64,000 nucleotides of DNA from Ypsolopha sequella. Lineage: Eukaryota; Arthropoda; Insecta; Lepidoptera; Ypsolophidae. The stretch covers positions 32,877 through 96,876 of the forward strand of contig CAKOHE010000093.1 in assembly GCA_934047225.1 (NCBI GenBank), in the 5' to 3' direction. How positions within the stretch are numbered: the stretch's first letter is position 1; every line of letters begins with the position of its first letter. The notes under the pieces are model-generated. The model did not search any database and was not told the origin of the DNA. It saw only the letters and a program-made list of their open reading frames with translations. Below are positions 52,910 through 62,391 of the stretch, in pieces. The position numbers and the translations under genes are program-made.

Positions 52910-53105
52910 CTAGCTTTTGCCCGCGGCTTCGCCCGCGTTGATTAAGTTTTTGTATAGTCGTATCGAAACTGTAAATATTTTTAGTTTTAGTAGTTGACCT
53001 GACTTTGATTCAGAGTATTTAAAGTGTTTTTGGTTCTCATCATCTCTAATTTGATCCCTATGTAAAGTTTTTTTGGCGAGGCCGAAGAGCAAGACACGTT
53101 TCCGT
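52910..53105 (-). mobile_element. Non-autonomous Helitron, right half
   Basis: On the - strand it ends GCGGGCGAAGCCGCGGGCAA, AAGCTAG (52,910). The rest matches 37,780-37,975 (AAACGTGTCTTG..., ATGATGAGAACCAAAAACAC, TTCGATACGACTATACAAAA). Confidence 0.7.
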
Positions 53106-53395
53106 CTTTTTTTATTTTTTTTTTATTTAATCCTGTTTTTTAATTTTTCCAGGACCTTGTTTTTTTTTTTTATTATTATATTTATTTGCATCATAATCCT
53201 TTACATTGTTTATTATGTTACTTAATTTTTTATTGAATATTATATTACATCTTTTATATCTTTATCTTTAATTTTATCTTTAATAAAATTGATACTGTTA
53301 TTATAATTAATCAATGAAATTTTTATTTTATTTTTATTTTTTAGCGTATATAAAAATATATATTTATTTTCTTTTCTGGGGCACTGCCCGCTGCT

Positions 53396-54645
53396 TTACG
53401 CCTTGTTAGTTAGTGCCACTGCTTTCATGACGTCGATGCAGTATTCGGCAAATTTCGGTCCTGAACTCTTACCCGCCAGGAGGGAGCTCCAGTTTGAGGT
53501 TTCAATGTTCATGTCGAACTCAAGTTCGAGCTGCAACCTCCTGGATCCGAACATTGGACATTCGTTCAGGATGTGTTCGATTGTCTGATCGACGTCTGGG
53601 GAGCAAGAGCAGCCTGGGTCGTCACGACATTTGAAGCGGTGAAGGTACAAAATGCTTCCAGTCGGAACTTCTTTGACAGCACCTCGATACCGTCTCGCCA
53701 GCATGTGAATGCACATCCGACTTTGCCCTCGACCTTGCTGCCATCAGTATAGATACTGACCGGAGCAGTTGGTTTGTCTCCCGGCGCGTTGTCATCGAGA
53801 CGATCCAATACCGTGTAGCGAACCCTCTGCCGAAGGGCAGGATGGGGCAGTTGGTAAAATGGTGTTCTAGACTCCACCAGACGGTCCCTCGCCTCCAGCA
53901 GGGGCTTGCCACGCTTCACGGCATATAACTCGGCCGCCTCACGCACCCGCAGCTCGATCGGGAGCAGCCTTGCAATCGTTATCGCTGAATCATAGGAGAC
54001 GGTTCGGTATGCTTTAGCAATCTTTATAGCTATTAATCGTTGTTCCGACCTCAGACGCTTTATAATATATTTTTTGGACGTGCTATCAGCCCATACGTTC
54101 GCTGCGTAAAGAAGAATAGGCTCTACTGCCCCGATATACAGCTGCCTGACTATTTCGGAGTTAAGACCCCAAGAGGCCTTAGCGACCCGAGTCAGTCCCT
54201 TGCAAACGGTGGCAGCTTTATAGCAGACCATCTTGATGTGCTCCAGGAACGTCAAGTTCTTGTCGATCGTTAGCCCAAGTATTTTGACTTTGTCGACGGG
54301 TGGCAATAGGACATTTGCCATTGTGATATGGGGCGTTGGAATGTCTCTCTGTCCTGTAACAACCATCACAGCGGTTTTATGCGGAGAAAACCCAAGTTTG
54401 TGTTCAATACCCCAAGTGGCTATTGAGTCTAATACTGGACTAACGATACACTCTAGCTCCTCTAGCGTGTCGGCTGAAGCTACTATGACTACGTCATCGG
54501 CAAAAGCTTGGACGTGAAGTCCGCAGCCCTGGAGCAGTTCGAGGAGCGAGTCAATTACGACGTTCCACATCAACGGTCCACTTATACTTCCTTGAACGCA
54601 GCCCCGGGTTGTGGGTTTGGAGACAGTGACGCCAGCGTCCCAACA
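53396..54645 (-). pseudogene. R1/LOA/I-type retrotransposon: RT, partial RNase H, C-terminal knuckle
   Basis: The - strand frame 54,645-53,640: GCVQGSISGPLMWNVVIDSL (RT motif B), VQAFADDVVIVAS (motif C, FADD catalytic pair), WGIEHKLGFSPHKTAVM, VKILGLTIDKNLTFLEHI, LYAANVWAD, then VSIYTDGSKVEGKVGCAF (start of RNase H, first catalytic D). It breaks near 53,655. Another frame to 53,396 gives CRDDPGCSCSPDVDQTIEHI, LNECP, the terminal Cys/His knuckle. Most of RNase H between these is deleted. RT motif A, the endonuclease and ORF1 are absent because the repeat at 54,646 cuts the 5' side. The catalytic FADD is intact, but the element is dead. Confidence 0.88.
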
Positions 54646-55195
54646 AATCATAAAAACGACACCCATATTGATATTTACACATTTCAACATTTAAACCCCA
54701 TCGCACCCCAACAGGGGATGATGGTATTTCACGTCCACTACGTTGTATTTTAAAATCGTAGTCGTTTTCATGATCAGCGACCCGATAAACCATACAAACG
54801 ATACCCATGTTGATTTTCAGAATTTGTTACCCCATTTCCCCCTTTTAGGGGTTGAATTTTGAAAAAACCTGAAACACGTATTTACTCATTTATTGATAAG
54901 GGTACTCCTGTGAAGTTTCGAATAAAATAGTTTAACTATTCTTGTTTCCCCATACAAACTTTGGACCCCCGTTTCACCCTCTTAGGGGGTGAATTTTGAA
55001 AAATCCTTTCTTAGTGCACCCCTAGACCTCTAAAGGAACCTACTTGCCAAATTTGAAATCTCTAGACCCAACGGTTTGGGCTGTGCGTTGATATGTCAGT
55101 CAGTCAGTCAGTCAGTCAGTCAGTCAGTCAGTCAGTCAGTCAGTCAGTCAGTCAGGTTCTTCTTTTATATATTTAGATAGATAGATATGTTACAT
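54646..55195 (+). repeat. Interspersed repeat with terminal (TCAG)15
   Basis: Phrases such as AACCCCATCGCACCCCAACA, GGGGTTGAATTTTGAAAAAA, GTTTCGAATAAAATAG and AGGGGGTGAATTTTGAAAAA are followed by a TCAG microsatellite at 55,095-55,155 and TTCTTTTATATATTTAGATA. I recognise the style as a common lepidopteran mobile-element 3' part. No frame. Confidence 0.6.
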
Positions 55196-55224
55196 AAGTT
55201 AAATATCCGACACGCAGTGTATTT

Positions 55225-55410
55225 AAGATGTTAAGGCGATATGCGAAAAAATACGGGTGTTTCTTTTCTGTGTATTTCATGAAATACACGGAAAATAGAA
55301 TCACTTTCTGGTATATGCATTTTGACTATATAATCTAGGGATTTGATTTTGGATAATGTGTTTGGATAAACTTTTCTCGATAGAAATAATTGTTGAAATG
55401 AGGTCGACCT
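55225..55410 (-). repeat. Dispersed repeat with dyad, partner of 30,545-30,755
   Basis: Inverted match including the TGTATTTCATGAAATACA palindrome and GGCGATATGCGAAAAAATAC. A second TTAAGGCGATATG occurs at 55,490. Confidence 0.75.
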
Positions 55411-55564
55411 AAGAAGCGTGGGCCTGCTGTACTGTACAGGTACCTATCACGTTAAGTCGTTAAAATTTTAAATGAAATGAACACATATCTTAAGGCGATA
55501 TGTAAAAGTTTTGGCGTCTCCGAGTATCTCGAAGCCAGTCGTACGAAATAGAGTCACTTTCTTA

Positions 55565-56834
55565 AAAGCTGTTTAGCAGGTGAATTGTGAAAACTCGCCT
55601 TTTTCTAATTAATTGAAACTGAACTTTATAATTCAAAATTTGCTCAATAGTTCAAATCAAATCACAAATATTTATTTAACAAAATAAGAAAATGAAAATT
55701 ACAATAAAATTACACAGCGGGCCCCGCACTAGTAAGTCTAGTAAGTCCCAGATAAAAATTTACACAAAAACACGTTTATTTACAATTGTTTTAAGCTACT
55801 AGACCTAAGAAAAACATATTTAACTAATAATAAAAGTACAGTTACATTTAATTACAATTAATACTAAAACATGCACAAAGAAATAATAAAAAAAATAAAA
55901 AAAAATGTGTGTTAAGTGTAGTGTAAGTGTAGATAAAACTAAATAAATAAATGGGTGTTATATATTACTAAATAAAATACATAAAGTATACATACATGAA
56001 TATTTCATTTTTGGGTTACCAACAAAGCTTCAGTTTCATCATAGTCTAGTGTTAGAAGCCAGTTTCTGATTTCAATTTTAGCTTCCAAAATAGAGCAACA
56101 CTGTATTTTGCAATGATTTGAAATTATTTTGTAGACATTTGGAAATGCATAAGGCTTAAATCGTTTGGCAAATTCAGTATTTACTTTTGGGCCTTTGACC
56201 AAAAATACTCGTTTTGTGAGTAGGTGTTCATATTCAGGGCTACTGATGATATGTCGGTGCTGCATAAGGCCTACTTTGAGAATGTAAAGTTGTCGTACTC
56301 TGAGAGCTTTTGACTCTGCAAAAAGAGCGTTAGTTGGGTATTGGAATGGTTTTCGCAACATGACTTTGAGAACAGCTCTTTGTGCTCTTTCTAACATTAT
56401 CAGAGATGATTTACAAGCACTTCCCCACGCCGAAATACAGTACGTAAGTATGGATTGGCACAAAGATTGGTAGACCAACATCAGTACAGCCACACAAGCC
56501 CCGTTTCGGAGAAGCTTCATCACATAAATCATCCTTCTCACTCGCCCCGAAAGAGAAACAATGTGATCATCGAACGATTATAAGATGTTGTAGGATAACT
56601 ATGTTTGTATTGTGTTAACTGTCAGCGCAAAATTTCCATTGGTTTCTGTAAATTAGAGTTTGAAATTTAAAATTCTATATTTTATAGAAGCCAATGGAAA
56701 CTTTGCGATGACAGTTTACACAATACATATGTAATGTAGAATAACTTTTGAGCAAATTTTTTATTTATGTGCTCTGTTTCGATTAATTACAAAAAGGCGG
56801 TTTTTTTTTACAATGCAGCCGCTAAACTGCTCTT
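55565..56834. repeat. Hairpin family MITE-4, split by a retrotransposon
   Basis: Left arm 55,565-55,645 and the remainder 56,581-56,834 together make one MITE-4 (compare 51,285-51,637). The gap is filled by the non-LTR element. Confidence 0.85.
55646..56580 (-). pseudogene. 5'-truncated non-LTR retrotransposon inside MITE-4
   Basis: The - strand frame from about 56,577 to 56,005 reads DDHIVSLSGRVRRMIYVMKL, LVYQSLCQSILTYCISAWGS, LERAQRAVLKVMLRKPFQYP, then LYILKVGLMQHRHI and a C-terminus ending ETEALLVTQK. This is the thumb and C-terminal region of a CR1/Jockey-group RT. A 3' UTR of about 360 bp follows, and the tail is seen as AATATTTATTTAAC on +. About 190 codons without a stop. The catalytic part is missing through truncation. 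Confidence 0.85.
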
Positions 56835-58860
56835 AAAACGTGGTTTACATAAATTTGTGTAAATATGTAGTTGAGCCTTTTTAAATGGTCATGGCTAAAA
56901 TGATCATTGTATGTTCGACAATTGAAGTATATTTAATATATAGGCACTTGATGCGTTTAAAAGTGTTAAAAGTCGGCAAAAATGACTTAAAAATATTGTT
57001 TATTCTGATTGGTTTGTCGTCATATTGCTTCAATCAAAGATATCAAAAGAAAAATGCATGTAAGTAGTATGAAAAGCAAAATTTTGTATAGCTACAACCT
57101 ATTACAATACGTATTGTTAAGTAGAAAATAAGTTCTACCTCTACCTTTAAGTATGTGTTGAATAAAAAACATTAATAAAATCTAACTCTAACATTTTTTA
57201 TTTCTACCCGGTAATGCAGCCACACTGTTGCAGTTGGAACTTGGATTAACCAGTTGCGGTCGGCCAAAAATATTATGCTTTTACAAGACGAAGTTGAATA
57301 CAGGAAGCTAGAATTTGGGGTCAACCGCAATTGGCTAGACCTGGGTGTAGCATTTTTATTGATAGCCTATACGTAAACTACGCAATTCACCTCGAAGTTT
57401 CTAAGTACTCATTAAAGAATAAGATGCTAGATAGGTACATTAAATAAAACCTATGAAAACCTGAATTTCCAGATGTAGGAACATCACGTTAAGATTTTTA
57501 AAGCTGAAACATCTTGCAATAATCATCTAGAAGGAATACTACGCAAAAAGTCTCAAGGATTAGGGCACCATAGGGCATGATTTATTCATTGGTTAGAAGT
57601 TCTTAGACACGGTACTCCTTTCGTTTTTTTTTTAGACGCCACCTGCGCATACTGGCAAGCAATAACCAGCTGCCAGCCACGCAAATGTAATCCTGCCTAC
57701 AGGAATAGAAAAATGAAACTCTAATGCTCTGACTAAGACGAAGAGCTAAGAAGCAGAAATTGTAAACGGGAATTAATGTAAATATGGCCTTGATACGGAT
57801 TTGAAGAGTTTGTTTTTAGGGCTAAGACAAAAATTTTAACATTTTAGCTAAGCTTTGATGTCTTTTATCACTGGCATAACCTATAAAGGGCTGGGCTAGT
57901 ACAAGACCATGCGGTGGAAAATCAGTCGTGAACCTGAAAAAAGCACGACATTTTTTCTACGACTTATTAAGAAATCAGCATGGGTTGTGTAATAAAGGGT
58001 TTTTGTATCGATCAGATAAAATATGTGTTATCGGGACAATTGCGCAGGTCTGAAAAAAAAACTCAAAACAAAACTAAATTTTTTGAATTGTTCCACTCGT
58101 TTTTTTGTAGTAAGAATGTAAATCCTATGTAATAAGTGAGTAAATAAGTTATATCCATAACAGGATAAAATCCAAAATAGGAGAGAAAAAAGTAATATAA
58201 TTCACTCTATGATTAAATTATCTTGACCGACATTTGAAAAATATAGGTACGTTCGTATTATTACCACGTATACTTACAAAAATATTTCAGAAACTAAGGT
58301 TAAATTAAAGTAAACATAACAGAAAAAGTACCAAAAAAGAAACTTTTTAAGTTAAGTTTAGGACCCACGTAAAAATAACAATTTGCGAAACTACGTGGAC
58401 TTAGGCACCTACGTGGGAAGAATAAAGAAGCAGGAAAAAGATATTAAGTATGCTGAAAGTTCCGGTGATATAGTCTTTCGGCAGCTTAGATGGCTGTTTT
58501 AAAAAGAATAAATTACAGTAAGTATTAGGCATAAATGTTAAGGTGAGAGCTTCGAGCGAATTATTTTTTTCCATATACTCAAGGATGTTTAAGCCAATTG
58601 AGCTGCAATTTTTCATTTAAGTAGCCTACTTACAATGTTAAGTTAACTCGTAAGCTAAGATAGAGAACTAATACTTAGTTCTGAAACAAACGTATTCTAT
58701 AAAACTAAGTTTAAACTTAAATAAACTAAGGACTTATTAAAAATACTAAAGGACAAATTTTATAAATTTTTGGAAACTGACAACATAATGTTGATTTCCG
58801 GGTATTTGGGATAGAGCAGATTAAACAATGTACACGCGTGAAAAGTGGGCGCAAAACGAG
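56835..58860. other. Unassigned 2-kb stretch
   Basis: Frames of 60-71 codons at 56,885 (+) and 58,616 (-) have no recognisable domain. AACCAGTTGCGGTCGGCC (57,229) and a partial complement at 57,312 hint at a small hairpin. No gene is supported. Confidence 0.35.
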
Positions 58861-59553
58861 CATGCTGTGTGCACTGTGCGTATCACAGACCCCGAGTCCG
58901 AGAGGTCGTCCAGTCGGTTGTGCTGCAGATAGTGCTCTAGTGGCGCTGGCCTACCGCTCAGCTCTAGGGCACAGTATATAATATAAAGGTATATTCTATG
59001 TATATGGTGTCAACTCCTTCCATTACCCATTCCTTTTTTTTGTACAGTTATCGTGCAAATTCACGTTGGACTCTTTCCACTATGAAATTGTATTTATTGT
59101 TATGTAGTTCCCAAATGATCGCGTTGAACTTTAATTGACTTCTCACATGGCTTGGACGAATAAACCAATCACATTGACATTGTGTAATGCTACAAATGGG
59201 TCCTAGATCCCTAAACCTAGCAGTTTGTTTTCAAAACCTATGTGGTCATTTAAAGTGAGTTTTCTGTAAGGTACGAGTATGTCCTAGGTCTCGTATTTGC
59301 GAGACTTGTGGGAGCAGAGCTCTGTATATTGTGTAGTCCCGATCAGGTGGACTGTAACACCTGGTGTACGTCATGATCTTGCACTTGCACGTCATTGAAT
59401 TCCAAGTTGTTGCGTTCACAATAGTCCACAACACTACAACCCGACCGCTGACATTATTACTGACGCGCCATAGATTTTCATCGGCAATATGTTCGCGGTT
59501 GGTTTGTATCTATATCACTCTGTACTACAAATTGATTATAGGTATAATCTCAC
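58861..59553. other. Unassigned; TATA-like block and a possible further LPMO exon
   Basis: CACAGTATATAATATAAAGG at 58,970 follows a GC-rich 120-bp block, which is promoter-like but has no gene attached. On the - strand, 59,433-59,361 is bounded by AG and GT and is phase-compatible with the LPMO exon at 59,554, but its product (LWTIVNATTWNSMTC...) is only loosely like the expected sequence. Left uncalled. Confidence 0.3.
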
Positions 59554-60259
59554 CAGTATAGTACACACACTGCGTGCAAGTGACGTCGGGCGGCAGTCGC
59601 ACGCGGTACCTGAAGATCTATTTCTTCGTCGTATCCAGAGGGATGAGGAACCGGTCCTCTCTCGTCCCTGATATGTACAGGGGAAACCTGGAAACGGAAG
59701 GAGAAGAGATTCTTCGGAGGTATCGAACATTCTTTAATTCTCTTTTTTTAGGGTTCCGTACCCAAAGGGTAACCAATGGGACCCTATAACTAAGCTGTCC
59801 GTCTGTCTATCCGTCTGTCACCAGGCTGTATCTCATGAACCGTGATAGTTAGACAGTTGAAATTTTCACAGATGATGTATTTCTGTCGCCGCTATAATAA
59901 CAAATACTAAAAAACAGAATAAAATAAATATTTAAGGGGGCTCCCATACAACAGACATGTTTTTTTGCCGTTTTTCTATAGATAATGGTACGGAAGCCTT
60001 CGTGCGCGAGTCCGACCCGCACTTGTTTTTTGATTCTTCGGTTTTCAATTGAGGTCTATCCTAACTTAATATGTTAAGTCCTCATTATCGTGAAAACATA
60101 GATCACAGGCAATATTAGTATGAGTTAACGGTTAAAATGGAAGGTTTACCTGTCAAAGCACTCCTGAGTAGCTTCTTGTCTCTGATTGTTGTTGGGACAG
60201 AGCTTCATGACGAAGGTTCCCAGATGGTTGGCCGTCAGTTCTATCTCCACCTCGATCTC
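59554..60259 (-). CDS. AA15 LPMO-like gene, two internal exons (one with in-frame stop)
   Basis: Exon 60,259-60,150 reads EIEVEIELTANHLGTFVMKL, CPNNNQRQEATQECFDR; exon 59,687-59,554 continues FPLYISGTREDRFLIPLDTT, KK, stop (TAG 59,620-59,618), IFRYRVRLPPDVTCTQC. Splice sites are canonical (acceptors TAG and CAG, donors GTAAAC and GTGAGA) and the shared codon AG|G restores Arg, so the phases agree. The residues are those of insect AA15-type lytic polysaccharide monooxygenase-like proteins (chitin-binding type-4 fold), secreted copper enzymes that cut chitin or cellulose. The copper-binding histidines lie in exons not seen here. After CTQC the usual LQWTY is shortened. The TAG and this loss suggest a pseudogene, or a mis-sequenced base. 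The intron between (59,688-60,149) contains a family A repeat; upstream exons must lie beyond the retroelements at 60.3-64 kb or outside the window. Confidence 0.8.
59744..60034 (+). repeat. Dispersed repeat family A, full-length, in LPMO intron
   Basis: From TTTTTTAGGGTTCCGTACCC to GCGAGTCCGACCCGCACTTG. Differs from the 7,655 copy at scattered bases only. Confidence 0.88.
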
Positions 60260-60307
60260 CTAGAAACGAGTTTCGAGGATAATTTAAATAAACAGAATTG
60301 TCTAAAT

Positions 60308-60545
60308 ATAAGGTGATTTTGCATGATGTAGCCAAATCGATACTAGAGACTCTTTAAGGGGTCAGGCAGGACTAAGGTTCAATTAGCCTCTTTGCAAAAT
60401 TGGTTGTTTTTTATTAAGATTAACCCCGAGTTCCGAGTTTAGGAAGCCTAATTACGTTTATCACATAATCACGGTCATTGAACCTTGGTCCTGACCACTA
60501 CCGAGTTTCCAGTATGAATTTGGCTATATCATGCAAAGTCATAAA
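60308..60545. repeat. Hairpin family MITE-2, diverged copy
   Basis: ATAAGGTGATTTTGCATGAT, AGCCAAATCGATACTAGAGA at the left; GAGTTTCCAGTATGAATTTG, GCTATATCATGCAAAGTCAT at the right. Inner parts (GGTCAGGCAGGACTAAGGTT / AACCTTGGTCCTGACC) also pair. Confidence 0.75.
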
Positions 60546-60559
60546 AGTATAACTTTATA

Positions 60560-61680
60560 TCATTAATTAGTTAAAGAGAATTTTTATTACATTTATATAA
60601 AATTAATATTAACTAAAATGACAAATTAAACTAAAAACCTAGAAGTCCTTAAATAAAAACTTAACTATAAATAAAATGCCTAACAAAAAAAAAATAAGAA
60701 TAAAGAAATTAAAGATAAAAAACCCGGTCCTATTATTAATATCAATTCAATATTCAATACTCAATCATTCTGTTTTCTGCAACAGTCAAGGGATAGCTAT
60801 TCCAGACAACAAAACAGGATTTTACAGTGACTCATTGCAAGACTCTGGAATCACTTACCAGTGTCAATTTTACAGTGACTCATTGCAAGACTCTGGAATC
60901 ACTTACCAGTGTCAATTTTACAGTGACTCATTGCAAGACTCTGGAATCACTTACCAGTGTCAATTTTACAGTGACTCATTGCAAGACTCTGGAATCACTT
61001 ACCAGTGTCAATTTTACAGTGACTCATTGCAAGACTCTGGAATCACTTAACAGTGTCAATTTTACAGTGACTCATTGCAAGACTCTGGAATCACTTACCA
61101 GTGTCAATTTTACAGTGACTCATTGCAAGACTCTGGAATCACTTACCAGTGTCAATTTTACAGTGACTCATTGCAAGACTCTGGAATCACTTACCAGTGT
61201 CAATTTTACAGTGACTCATTGCAAGACTCTGGAATCACTTACCAGTGTCAATTCAGGCATTGAAAAATACAACACTTTAAAATAAAAGTGAAGCGATTTT
61301 TCTCAACAGAGTACCCATCTTAAAACTCAAATATCCAATATTATTATAATTTTTGTATGTTTATTTATTATTTATATATGTATGTGTATATTTTAAAGGT
61401 ATGTATTCGTTTATTTAAGTATTTTCATATATTTTTATAAGTAAGTTTATGTCTTAGATATTTAGGTTTATATTTTAATCTTGATCTCTTTATTATTTTC
61501 TGATTATTATTTACCTCCACATGTTATTTTCTTCATTTTTCTGTTAGCTACCAAGGGTTGCCTGGAAAATATTGATATTAGCAATAAGTGCCGCCCTTGT
61601 ACACCATATTTAATTGTTTCTTTTGTCTTTTAAGTTATTTGTGTAAATGTGCAAAAATTGTTATAAATAAAAAATAAAAT
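60560..61680 (+). mobile_element. Non-LTR retrotransposon 3' end with internal minisatellite
   Basis: After the last 48-bp unit the + strand reads LWNHLPVSIQALKNTTL, stop, then SEAIFLNRVP, which is how CR1/Jockey-group RTs end (xLWNSLPxxIxxxxxxxxFK). The 3' untranslated part ends in the GGGTTGCCTGGAAA...CGCCC motif and AATAAAAAATAAAATAA. The 5' part is truncated or decayed. Confidence 0.6.
60820..61251 (+). repeat. 48-bp minisatellite, nine copies, from RT C-terminal coding DNA
   Basis: Unit TTTTACAGTGACTCATTGCA, AGACTCTGGAATCACTTACC, AGTGTCAA. One frame of each unit reads ARLWNHLPVSI, the RT C-terminal motif, so the array amplified a coding segment. The other two frames are open over long distances by virtue of the 48-bp period. 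Copies are identical except unit 5 (CTTAACAG). Confidence 0.92.
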
Positions 61681-62391
61681 AATATGATTGACATTGACAC
61701 CTGGCAGAAGAAAATACGAACATTTTATTATTTACAAAAAATATTCACCAACTGCTGCCTGCAGGACATTTACAGAAAAAAAATAACAAGAAAATATAAG
61801 CAAAGAAGCAAATAACTAAATTACCTCAGTAAATACACCTTGTCTTGTTCCCATATTCATTTCAGTATAACTGGCTAACTGGCTGATGTCATTAGGCCAA
61901 GGCAAGAAGACTCAGAGGTTCAAAAATAAAACCAAGGACCTTAGAGACTCCTTAAAGACTCTAAGCTGACTCTAAGGACACTACAAAAATTCAACTACAG
62001 TTTGCTGACAATGAAGCCAGAATAAAATTTGGAGTCTACCAATATAACGAAGGATTTTCCGTAAGAAAATAAAACCCAAAATTTCCACATCACTTTGACG
62101 ACAGAAAATCTTTATAAAATCTTACAAAGCCATAGATAAATTATCTTTATATTCCACCTTCGCGAACTTTCCTGATTTTGTACCAAGTGCCTGTTTTTTT
62201 CTTTAGTATAAACATATTTACTTGTTATTATTTTTAGCAAATATTTGATTTAGATGAGTTCAGTATTTTTAATTATTTAATGTGTTTAATTCGGTAAGTT
62301 TTTATTATTATGGCTTTTTAATACTGTGTTCCTACCTATTTCTATCAAGAATTATATTTTACTTTTTTATTTAAATACCCACAGGTTATGC
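61681..62391. other. Unassigned region
   Basis: ATTAGGCCAAGGC... and repeated AGACTC / CTCTAAG words at 61,920-61,985. No gene supported. Confidence 0.35.

Noticed and set aside
59361..59433. Third exon of the LPMO-like gene
   Set aside because: Phase and splice dinucleotides fit, but the residues match the expected WTY...W..C region only loosely; transcript evidence is needed.
60676..61285. Open frames of 124 and 152 codons with 16-residue repeats
   Set aside because: The 48-bp period keeps wrong frames open; the meaningful frame is the one reading LWNHLPVSI, which has a stop in each unit.
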